DNA of 64,000 nucleotides, from NCBI GenBank assembly GCA_030373505.1, contig JAUCYS010000006.1, positions 62,001 to 126,000 on the forward strand, read 5' to 3'. The DNA comes from Parasphingorhabdus sp. (GTDB lineage: Bacteria > Pseudomonadota > Alphaproteobacteria > Sphingomonadales > Sphingomonadaceae). The position numbers and the translations under genes are program-made. The notes under the pieces are model-generated. The model was not told the DNA's origin, did no database searches, and worked only from the letters and a program-made list of their open reading frames with translations. Shown here in pieces: positions 9,022-16,057 of the stretch (its first letter is position 1; each line of letters opens with the position of its first letter).

Positions 9022-9049
9022 CAATTTATTTTAAGCTTATAATAAATTG
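9022..9049. promoter_or_regulatory. 28-bp palindrome over divergent promoter, candidate MarR operator
   Basis: The site has perfect 9-base arms, CAATTTATT and AATAAATTG, around a centre TTAAGCTTAT that is itself almost symmetric; 26 of 28 positions match the reverse complement. A perfect TATAAT (9038-9043) lies inside it and the dioxygenase ribosome-binding site GGAGG (9051-9055) begins just after it. A bound dimer would therefore block transcription. The MarR gene at 11591 is the obvious candidate binder. A partial half-site (AATCAATTG, 8 of 9) occurs upstream of the hydroxylase gene at 14444-14452. Confidence 0.6.
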
Positions 9050-9062
9050 AGGAGGCGTTCCA

Positions 9063-10190
9063 ATGTCTGACACCAGTTATGATCAATATCGAGAGGATAT
9101 GGCGGGCCGCGCCAATGTGACCGACACGCCAGATCGCGTGGCTTATTATAAACGCTTGTCCGAACTCGGGACCGGGGCGTTGTGGACGGTCGCCAACAAG
9201 ATCGAACCATGGGAGCCGGTGTCGACCTCGGTGCCTATGCTTTGGCGATATCAAGATCTCCGCGAGGACGTGCTGAAGGCACTTGATCTCGTAACCCCCG
9301 AAGAGGCGGGACGGCGCGTGGTCTATCTGGAGAACCCCGGGCGCAAGGACGTCATGGCTGCGGTCGGCTGGCTCTATTCCGGGTTGCAGGTGATGAAGCC
9401 GGGCGAATGCGCCTATTCCCACCGGCACAGTGCTTCCGCTTTGCGCTTCATCATGGAGGGGTCCGGAGCTTTTACCAATGTCGACGGCCACAAGATGACG
9501 CTCGGCGCTAACGATTTTGTGCTTACCCCTAACGGGACGTGGCACGAGCATGGCATCGCAGAGGACGGATCGATTTGTATCTGGCAGGACGGCCTCGACA
9601 TTCCGATGATGAATGCACTCGAGGCGAACTTTTATGAGGTGCACCCCGATCTCAGCCATGCCGTCACCTATCCGGTGGATGATGCGGTTGCCACCTGGGC
9701 GAACCCTGGCCTGCGTCCTTGGGGAGACACGTGGGACAAACGATATTCTCCGCTACTGAAATATGAATGGGCGCCGACTTATGAAGCGCTGCAAAAATAT
9801 GCGCAGGTCACCGACGGCTCGCCCTATGACGGTGTGCTGATGGAATATGTCAATCCCCAGACCGGGGGTCCGGTGATGATGACGATCGGGGCTCATATGC
9901 AGATGCTGCGCCCGGGTGAGCACACCCAGGCCCATCGGCAGACAGGCAGCTTTGTCTATCAGTGTTGCAAGGGCAAGGGCTGGTCCATTATCAACGGAAA
10001 GCGCTTCGACTGGCAGGAACGCGACATTTTCGTCGTCCCGGCATGGATGTATCATGAACATGTCAATGCATCGGAGACGGAGGACGCGTGCCTTTTTGCT
10101 TTTCACGACCTGCCGGTGATGCGTGCTCTGGGACTCTATCGCGAAGAAGCCTTCGGTGACAATGGGGGGCACCAGCCGATACTATCCTGA
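9063..10190 (+). CDS. Gentisate 1,2-dioxygenase-type bicupin ring-cleavage enzyme
   Basis: The 375-residue protein has the length and double-cupin layout of gentisate 1,2-dioxygenase, an Fe(II) enzyme that opens gentisate to maleylpyruvate. The first cupin carries the expected metal ligands in SHRHSASALRFIMEG (His120, His122) and PNGTWHEHG (His161). The second cupin (about 277-360, HTQAHRQTGSFVYQCCKG and VPAWMYHEHVN) is the non-metal-binding partner type. Close relatives cleave salicylate, 1-hydroxy-2-naphthoate or 5-substituted salicylates, so the exact substrate is open. The gene has a strong GGAGG site seven bases before ATG and is followed 21 bases later by the FAH hydrolase, which acts on the expected product. 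Confidence 0.87.
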   Translation: MSDTSYDQYREDMAGRANVTDTPDRVAYYKRLSELGTGALWTVANKIEPWEPVSTSVPMLWRYQDLREDVLKALDLVTPEEAGRRVVYLENPGRKDVMAAVGWLYSGLQVMKPGECAYSHRHSASALRFIMEGSGAFTNVDGHKMTLGANDFVLTPNGTWHEHGIAEDGSICIWQDGLDIPMMNALEANFYEVHPDLSHAVTYPVDDAVATWANPGLRPWGDTWDKRYSPLLKYEWAPTYEALQKYAQVTDGSPYDGVLMEYVNPQTGGPVMMTIGAHMQMLRPGEHTQAHRQTGSFVYQCCKGKGWSIINGKRFDWQERDIFVVPAWMYHEHVNASETEDACLFAFHDLPVMRALGLYREEAFGDNGGHQPILS

Positions 10191-10211
10191 TTTTCAAACC
10201 AAGGAACTATA

Positions 10212-11123
10212 ATGAAACTTGTTACTTACCGGGCCTCGGTTGAGGCTGAAGCGCGTCTGGGAGCCATTGTTGGCGATAATGTTTTGGATCTGGCCCGTTT
10301 CGGGGTCGCAAAGGGCGTCGAACTGCCGGCGTCCATGCTGGAATTTATTGATCTTGGGCCTGCCGCGGTTGCCGCGGTTTCGTCGCTGATTACAGATTGC
10401 GGAGAGACATTGCCGTTGGGCAGTACGATACCGCTGGGCAATGTGAAGCTGCTCGCTCCGATCCCGCGTCCGCGCAAGAACGTGTTCGGCATTGGTCTCA
10501 ACTATACGGAACATGTAGCGGAAAGCGCAAAGTCACTGGACAGCTCCCCCGATCTCCCGCGCGAGCCGGTCATCTTTTCGAAGCCCCCCACTACGGTGAT
10601 CGGCCCGAATGAACCGATCCTGCACAATAGCGAGATCACGCAGCAACTCGATTGGGAAGTGGAACTGGCCGCCATCATCGGCAGTCGCGCTAAGGAGGTC
10701 TCCCGCGAAGAGGCGCTCGGCTATATCTTCGGCTATACGGTTTGCATCGATATGAGCGCGCGCGATTGCCGTCGCGCCGGCCAGTGGATCTATTCCAAGG
10801 GGCAGGACAGCTATTGCCCGATGGGCCCGGTTGTGGTGACCGCCGACGAAATTTCCGACCCCCAGACTCTTGATCTCTGGCTGACCGTTAACGGTGTCGA
10901 AAAACAGCGCAGCAATACCAGCCATATGCTCTTCAAGGTCGACGAACTTGTTGCCGATATCAGCAAGGGCATTACGCTTGAGCCAGGCGATATCATCGCC
11001 ACCGGAACGCCGGCCGGCGTCGGTGCCGGGCGTGATCCCCAGGAATTTCTCTGGCCGGGTGATACGATTGTCGCTTGCGTCGAGGGGATTGGAACCTTGC
11101 GGCACCCTGTCGTTGCCGCCTGA
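10212..11123 (+). CDS. Fumarylacetoacetate hydrolase family protein (maleyl-/fumarylpyruvate hydrolase candidate)
   Basis: The 303-residue protein has an FAH N-terminal domain (about 1-75) and a catalytic domain with the metal-binding set Glu149 and Glu151 in DWEVELAAIIG and Asp180 in VCIDMSARD. The active-site region GIGLNYTEHVAES and the signature SKPPTTVIGPNEPI are typical of fumarylpyruvate hydrolase and related acylpyruvases. These split the ring-cleavage product of gentisate into pyruvate plus fumarate or maleate. It lies 21 bases after the dioxygenase in the same direction and presumably shares its promoter. No maleylpyruvate isomerase is visible, so either this enzyme hydrolyses maleylpyruvate directly or the isomerase is elsewhere. 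Confidence 0.88.
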   Translation: MKLVTYRASVEAEARLGAIVGDNVLDLARFGVAKGVELPASMLEFIDLGPAAVAAVSSLITDCGETLPLGSTIPLGNVKLLAPIPRPRKNVFGIGLNYTEHVAESAKSLDSSPDLPREPVIFSKPPTTVIGPNEPILHNSEITQQLDWEVELAAIIGSRAKEVSREEALGYIFGYTVCIDMSARDCRRAGQWIYSKGQDSYCPMGPVVVTADEISDPQTLDLWLTVNGVEKQRSNTSHMLFKVDELVADISKGITLEPGDIIATGTPAGVGAGRDPQEFLWPGDTIVACVEGIGTLRHPVVAA

Positions 11124-11134
11124 TCGATAATAAG

Positions 11135-11168
11135 CGCGCTTGCACCGCTTCAAGGCGGTGCAAGCGCG
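11135..11168. terminator. Bidirectional terminator hairpin
   Basis: A perfect 14-bp stem (CGCGCTTGCACCGC paired with its complement) encloses the loop TTCAAG. It lies between the converging FAH hydrolase and thioesterase genes. The T-rich tract is weak on the plus side and modest on the minus side. Confidence 0.7.
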
Positions 11169-11171
11169 GCT

Positions 11172-11588
11172 TCAGTCGGCCGGAACCAGATCGTCGACCA
11201 TGCGTAGGCGGATGTCGTCAGGCCAGGGAATGGCTTTCTGCGAGGCCATGTCCATGCACACAAGGGTGGCATTGGCTTTCATCCGGTCCGTCCCGTCTGC
11301 GGCGAAAACGGCTTCGTAGGAACAGCTGCTTCGACCGACCCGCGTCGGCGTTATCTCGATAGTCAGCACGTCGCCAAGCATACTGGGCGCCAAAAATTCT
11401 GCCTCGACCTGCACGGAAGGGACGCCGATACCCCGATTAAGATGCATGCTCCGGAAATCGCTGCCCAGTGCGAGCGCGAACCAGTCCTCCACTGCACCGT
11501 TCAGCATTTCAAAATAGCGCGGATAAAACACGATACCCGCGCCATCAACATGGGCAAAGCGAACCTGGGTAGAAGTCTGAAATGCCAT
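11172..11588 (-). CDS. 4-hydroxybenzoyl-CoA thioesterase-like hotdog protein
   Basis: The 138-residue hotdog-fold protein begins with RFAHVDGAGIVFYPRYFEML, which includes the Asp that acts in Pseudomonas-type 4-hydroxybenzoyl-CoA thioesterases and the long helix that follows. It would hydrolyse an aryl-CoA to the free acid. It starts two bases after the MarR stop and is the third gene of the hydroxylase-MarR-thioesterase run, so it is probably co-translated. In this setting the natural substrate would be the hydroxylated aryl-CoA (gentisyl-CoA or 5-hydroxyanthraniloyl-CoA), releasing the acid for the ring-cleaving dioxygenase. Confidence 0.85.
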   Translation of the reverse strand: MAFQTSTQVRFAHVDGAGIVFYPRYFEMLNGAVEDWFALALGSDFRSMHLNRGIGVPSVQVEAEFLAPSMLGDVLTIEITPTRVGRSSCSYEAVFAADGTDRMKANATLVCMDMASQKAIPWPDDIRLRMVDDLVPAD

Positions 11589-11590
11589 GT

Positions 11591-12112
11591 TCAGTGATCC
11601 CCGCTCAGTTCAGATCGGACGCGACCGAGCAGTTGCGCCAACATATCCATGTCGGATTCCGATACGCCATCGAATATCTCGGAAATCCAGCGATGATGCG
11701 CCTCTGCCAGAATCATGAACCGCTGCTTTCCGGCGGCGGTCAGGGATACGATGGCGGAACGGGCATCTTTGGGGTTGATGTGCGTTTCAACCAGGCCGTT
11801 TTCCTGCAATTGCCTGACAACGAGCGTCACATTCCCGTTTGATACGAGCAGAGCACGCGACAAGGCGCTCATCCGCAAGCCCTCTGGCGCGCGGTGAAGT
11901 GCGGCCAGTACATCAAAGCGTGGCAGGGTGGTCTTGAACTCGTCCTCGAATCTCCGGCGCAACTGTTTTTCGCCGATCTTGGCGCAGGCCAGCAGCCTGA
12001 CCCACATCCGCAGCTCGGAAGACCCTGCTCCGGCAGGGAGAGCTTCTTCGTTAGACGTATTTGACAATGTAATGGCCTCATCTTCGGTTGGAGCGGTATT
12101 TTTTCCCGTCAT
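11591..12112 (-). CDS. MarR family transcriptional regulator
   Basis: The 173-residue protein is a MarR-type winged-helix dimer. About 30 N-terminal residues precede the conserved core, with LPRFDVLAALHRAPEGLRMS leading into the DNA-binding helices, the recognition region VSNGNVTLVVRQLQENGLVE and the wing NPKDARSAIVSLT. MarR proteins commonly repress catabolic genes and are released by an aromatic acid or its CoA ester. Its start overlaps the hydroxylase stop by four bases (ATGA) and its stop is two bases from the thioesterase start, so it is made with the pathway enzymes. The palindrome at 9022-9049 is its most likely operator. Confidence 0.9.
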   Translation of the reverse strand: MTGKNTAPTEDEAITLSNTSNEEALPAGAGSSELRMWVRLLACAKIGEKQLRRRFEDEFKTTLPRFDVLAALHRAPEGLRMSALSRALLVSNGNVTLVVRQLQENGLVETHINPKDARSAIVSLTAAGKQRFMILAEAHHRWISEIFDGVSESDMDMLAQLLGRVRSELSGDH

Positions 12113-14409
12113 TGTGCGCCTTTTGCTTTTTCGGCAAGCCTGCGCGCCTGTTCCTGTCCCAAGATATAGGCGGGAGGAACAAACTGCGTGTGGTCGTTGG
12201 CCGCAGCCGATGCGCGCAGTGTCCAGACCGGATCGGCAAGATGGGGCCGGCCCAGCGCCACAAGATCAGCGCGGCCTGCCGTGACGATGGAGTTGACCTG
12301 ATCGGCTTCGAATATGTTACCAACCGCGATGACGGAAATTCCTGCTTCGTTGCGGATCTGGTCTGCAAAGGGAGTCTGGAACATCCGTCCGTATACCGGT
12401 TTCGCGTCAGGGCTCGTTTCGCCCGCGGACACATCGATCAGGTCCACCCCGGCATTTTTAAACGCGCGCGCGGTGACAACTGCATCGGCAGGTGTCATGC
12501 CCTGTTCCCCAAGCCAGTCGTTCGCCGAGAAACGCACGGCCAGCGGTTTCGAGGAAGGCCACACCTGGCGTACGGCTTCAATGATCCGGAGCGGATAGCG
12601 CAGACGATTCTCCAGACTTCCGCCAGGGTTGTCGGTCCGCGCGTTGAGTGCGGGCGACAGGAAGCTGGCCAGCAACGTTCCATGGCCGGCATGGATCTCG
12701 ATCATGTCGAACCCGGCCTTTTCTGCACGCTGCGCAGCGGCAACGAAATCCTCACAGATTCGGTCGAGATCCGCATTGTCCGCTGCCTTGGGCACGAGAC
12801 CTCCTGTCCGCCAGGGTTGGGCGGATGCAGCGATCAGGGGCCATGGTTCTTCCAGGGGCACATCCATGCCCTTGGCTCCCTGGGGAATCTGGCAACTTCC
12901 GCGCGGTCCGGCATGGCTGAGCTGTGCGCACATTCGTGCCTTGCTGTGTTGATGAGCGAAGGCCACCATCTCTTGCCAGCTGTCCAGCTGCTCATCAGCA
13001 TAAAGTCCGGGGCAGGCCGGGGTAGTCCGCCCTTCAGAGGAAACGGCCAGCGATTCCGTGATGATCAGCCCCGCTCCGCCCAATGCCCGCGCGCCATAGT
13101 GCACGGCGTGAAAAGGGGTGGTGCATCCCCGCTCGTCGGCGCTGTAGGTCAGCATTGCAGGAACAACCACCCGGTTGGCCAGGTGCATTTCGCCCAGAGT
13201 GAAGGGGGTGAACATGGGCTGTGGCGGACTATGGTCCTGCGAGGCTCCGCCCGAAAACCAGCGTTCAACGCCGCTCAGCCAATCGGGATCGCGGACCCTG
13301 AGATTTTCATGGCTGACCCGCTGACTGCGGGTCATCAGCGAATAGGCGAATTGTGGCAGCTCGAACCCGATATAGCGATCCAGCGTTTCGAACCACTCGG
13401 TCGAATTGCGGGCGCTGTTCTGGATTTTGAGAACCTCGATATGCCGTTGATCGCGATAGTCACTCAGCGCGTCTTTTAGCGCTGCACGGTCATCAAGTCC
13501 CGGTCGATCAAGGACTTCGGCAAGCTTGATCGCGTCCTCAAGAGCCAGTTTTGTTCCCGACCCGATGGAAAAATGCGCGGTATGCGCGGCGTCGCCCAGC
13601 AGGACAACATTGTCAAAGGACCAGTTTTCGCAAACCACGCGACGAAAATTGATCCAGGCGGCTGACCCGCGCAGATGCGTTGCATTCGTGATGAGGGGAT
13701 TGCCATCCAGGTGCCGCGCGAAAATCTTTTCACACAAGGCGATCGATTCAGGCTGCTCCATGTTTTGAAAGCCAAGGCCTTCCCAGGTTTCCGGTGAGCA
13801 TTCGACGATGAAGGTGGAGTGAGTTTCGTCAAAGCGATAGGCATGCGCCCATATCCAGCCTGCATCTGTCTTTTCAAAAAGAAATGCAAAGGCATCGAAC
13901 TGCTTTGTGGTTCCCAACCAGCAAAATTTGTTGGTTCGCTGGTCGACCGTAACCCCCAGTTTTTCAGCATTGGCCGTCCGCACTTCGCTGTTGATGCCAT
14001 CGGCCGCTACGACCAGATCAAAATCGGCAAAGCGGGACAGGTCGGCATCGAACGGAAATTCGTTATGAATGGTGACGCCTAGCGCCTTCGCGCGATCGCT
14101 CAATATTTCAAGCAATCGCTTGCGGCCAATGCCGATGAAGCCATGGCCGGAAGATATCACGGATTGGCCGGAAACCTGCACCTCGATATCATCCCAATGG
14201 GCAAGGCTGCTGGCCATTTCCTCCGCGCTCACCGAATCATTTTGCATCAGATTCGTCATGGTCTGGTCGGAAAAAACCACGCCCCAGCCAAAAGTCTCGC
14301 CCGACCGGTTCCGCTCGAATACATGAATATCATGTGCGGGATCGCGCAATTTGGCCGAGATGGCGAAATATAACCCGGCAGGTCCTCCGCCCAAGCATGC
14401 TATACGCAT
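12109..14409 (-). CDS. Fused FAD monooxygenase / Old Yellow Enzyme: salicylyl-CoA 5-hydroxylase or 2-aminobenzoyl-CoA monooxygenase/reductase family
   Basis: The 766-residue protein joins an N-terminal p-hydroxybenzoate hydroxylase-like FAD domain (CLGGGPAGLYFAI at 6-18, GDAAHTAHFSIGSGTKLALE near 275) to a C-terminal FMN-binding OYE domain starting near residue 399. This architecture is shared by salicylyl-CoA 5-hydroxylase, which makes gentisyl-CoA, and 2-aminobenzoyl-CoA monooxygenase/reductase. The neighbouring thioesterase and gentisate-type dioxygenase favour the first. In the OYE domain the usual HGYL segment reads HGTL: the expected proton-donor Tyr is Thr578 (codon at 12676-12678). 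Thus ring-reducing activity may be altered or lost while His573 and His576 remain. It overlaps the MarR gene by four bases and has ATTCTCC-complement AGGAG before its ATG. Confidence 0.85.
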   Translation of the reverse strand: MRIACLGGGPAGLYFAISAKLRDPAHDIHVFERNRSGETFGWGVVFSDQTMTNLMQNDSVSAEEMASSLAHWDDIEVQVSGQSVISSGHGFIGIGRKRLLEILSDRAKALGVTIHNEFPFDADLSRFADFDLVVAADGINSEVRTANAEKLGVTVDQRTNKFCWLGTTKQFDAFAFLFEKTDAGWIWAHAYRFDETHSTFIVECSPETWEGLGFQNMEQPESIALCEKIFARHLDGNPLITNATHLRGSAAWINFRRVVCENWSFDNVVLLGDAAHTAHFSIGSGTKLALEDAIKLAEVLDRPGLDDRAALKDALSDYRDQRHIEVLKIQNSARNSTEWFETLDRYIGFELPQFAYSLMTRSQRVSHENLRVRDPDWLSGVERWFSGGASQDHSPPQPMFTPFTLGEMHLANRVVVPAMLTYSADERGCTTPFHAVHYGARALGGAGLIITESLAVSSEGRTTPACPGLYADEQLDSWQEMVAFAHQHSKARMCAQLSHAGPRGSCQIPQGAKGMDVPLEEPWPLIAASAQPWRTGGLVPKAADNADLDRICEDFVAAAQRAEKAGFDMIEIHAGHGTLLASFLSPALNARTDNPGGSLENRLRYPLRIIEAVRQVWPSSKPLAVRFSANDWLGEQGMTPADAVVTARAFKNAGVDLIDVSAGETSPDAKPVYGRMFQTPFADQIRNEAGISVIAVGNIFEADQVNSIVTAGRADLVALGRPHLADPVWTLRASAAANDHTQFVPPAYILGQEQARRLAEKAKGAQ

Positions 14410-14481
14410 CTCATCATTCTCCTTTGTTTCAAACTTAAAGGAAAATCAATTGCGCGCCAAGCGATAATATGCAGCTTATTG

Positions 14482-15717
14482 TCAGGGTAGCGGATTCAGC
14501 AGAACCAGGCGACGGCTTGCCGGGCGGCTCGGCAGAGTTGTGACTTCGAACAAGGCTTCGAAATGGCGGGCTGAACCCAGTTGCTTTTTCAAAGATGCCA
14601 GGGCTTTGGGCGAGTGCAGCAGATCGGCGATTGCTGCGGTTCCCCGATCACCCAGTCCGGCCATAATCATCAATGTGCGGCCTGCGGGCCTCGCCTGTAT
14701 AGAGAGATAGCCGTAATCGGGCTCGGGCTTCGACTGACTTTCGACATAGACCTGACCCTTGAACACTGTTCCGCTTTGTCTATCGATAAGGCGATCATAT
14801 GCTGTCAGTCGCAAGCGGGAACGAGAGAAAGCATATTGATGCAGCATGCCCAGCTGCGACAACCTGCCGACATAAATAATATCGTGGGACTGCAGCTCTT
14901 CGGTACGGATCGATGAGACCGGCATCATTGCCGCGTCTTTTCCTTTGCCACTGGCCGATGCTGTCAGCGCTTCCTGCACTTTCCAGGCAATCTCGACTGT
15001 TTCTATGGGTGCAAATCTGAGGCTGAAATCGTAGAGTTCATAGAATTTTTCCGGATGAGCTATCAAAAAGCGGCCAAATTCTTCGCGTGTCTGGACTTCG
15101 GGATCCAGTATCATGCGCTGCGTAACGAGCTGGTCTTCCGTTTCGGCCAGCAGCAAATTATCCCCTATGGCGAACAATGGATCGTGCCAAGCGTTGGTCC
15201 CCGCAAACAGGTCCGGTCGCGCATTCACCGCGCCCGATGTCCGATAACGGTCGGTCGGCCATATCTGCCAGCTCACAAAAAACAGGCCAGCGCACAGAAT
15301 GAACGACAGTCCGATGCTGAGCGTCGGATTTATCATCAGGAGCCGGGTGATACGGGCCAGCGGGCCAAGGGGCGGCTCTGGAGCATCCACCTCCTCCAGC
15401 ACAATCCGATATTCACCCTTGGGGATGACCAGGCGGGTGCCCGATTTTCCGCGGTAATAATCATCAATGCGTTTGCGGAGGCGATGAACATAAACGCGGA
15501 CGCCCGAATCTGTATTGGTGTCGAGAGATGCCTTGTTCCCAAATAGCGCCAGGGCGATCTCGATTTCTTTTGGCGACCTTTCATCCATAGATCGTTCAAC
15601 AAGCAAATCGAACAGCGCCACTTGATTGGATGAACGGCCCTTCGCCAGAACCGCGCGAAACTTGGCTGTTTCGCTCTCGAAACGGGCTAGAAGATTTTTC
15701 TCCAGTTTCGGTTTCAT
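14482..15717 (-). CDS. ToxR/CadC-like membrane-anchored winged-helix regulator (paralogue 2)
   Basis: The 411-residue protein repeats the plan of the regulator at 4557: winged helix (VRVYVHRLRKR at 73-83, KSGTRLVIPKGEYRI as wing), one transmembrane helix (about 131-152) and a long C-terminal domain with PLFAIGDNLLLAE, DIIYVGRLSQLG and TLMIMAGLGDRG. The matching strands show that the two share a sensor-domain fold, though overall identity is low. The N-terminus also has PKEIEIALALFG in place of a longer acidic linker. It stands 72 bases upstream of the hydroxylase operon on the same strand and is divergent from the TonB receptor, so it could control uptake and the first enzymatic step. Ligand unknown. 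Confidence 0.8.
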   Translation of the reverse strand: MKPKLEKNLLARFESETAKFRAVLAKGRSSNQVALFDLLVERSMDERSPKEIEIALALFGNKASLDTNTDSGVRVYVHRLRKRIDDYYRGKSGTRLVIPKGEYRIVLEEVDAPEPPLGPLARITRLLMINPTLSIGLSFILCAGLFFVSWQIWPTDRYRTSGAVNARPDLFAGTNAWHDPLFAIGDNLLLAETEDQLVTQRMILDPEVQTREEFGRFLIAHPEKFYELYDFSLRFAPIETVEIAWKVQEALTASASGKGKDAAMMPVSSIRTEELQSHDIIYVGRLSQLGMLHQYAFSRSRLRLTAYDRLIDRQSGTVFKGQVYVESQSKPEPDYGYLSIQARPAGRTLMIMAGLGDRGTAAIADLLHSPKALASLKKQLGSARHFEALFEVTTLPSRPASRRLVLLNPLP

Positions 15718-16057
15718 CTATCCATTCACCCAACTCCAGTTACATTCTTCCAAATCCGTCTGCAGGCCCGCGGATCGGATCGCTGGCCTTTGCCATGGTA
15801 GTCACGCTGAGCCATCCGGCAATGGCCTTTGGTTAAATGCTTGCCACAGGCCCGGAATCGTTTCGGGTCGACCGGTCAGCATAAAAATAGCGCGACTTGC
15901 ATTTATTTTAAACCTGAAATATGTATATTCATACAATGATTCGGTGTTTTCTCATTGTTGGGTGCTGTCATCAGGGAGGTGGCACATCGTTTTTGACCGT
16001 CCTGTAATATGAAAATTGACGGCATTTTTGATGTTAAATTAAAGAGGGAGATTTATT
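15718..16057. promoter_or_regulatory. Divergent intergenic region of regulator 2 and TonB receptor
   Basis: This 340-base gap has no convincing gene. An A+T-rich part (15895-15960) contains the inverted repeat TGTAT-ATTC-ATACA at 15922-15935, a possible regulator site. The receptor's ribosome-binding site GAGGGAG is at 16044-16050. Confidence 0.45.

Noticed and set aside
11172-11588. Thioesterase as the general Tol-Pal-associated YbgC protein
   Set aside because: Sequence type is similar, but it is coupled to MarR and the aryl-CoA hydroxylase and no tol-pal genes are near, so an aryl-CoA thioesterase fits better.
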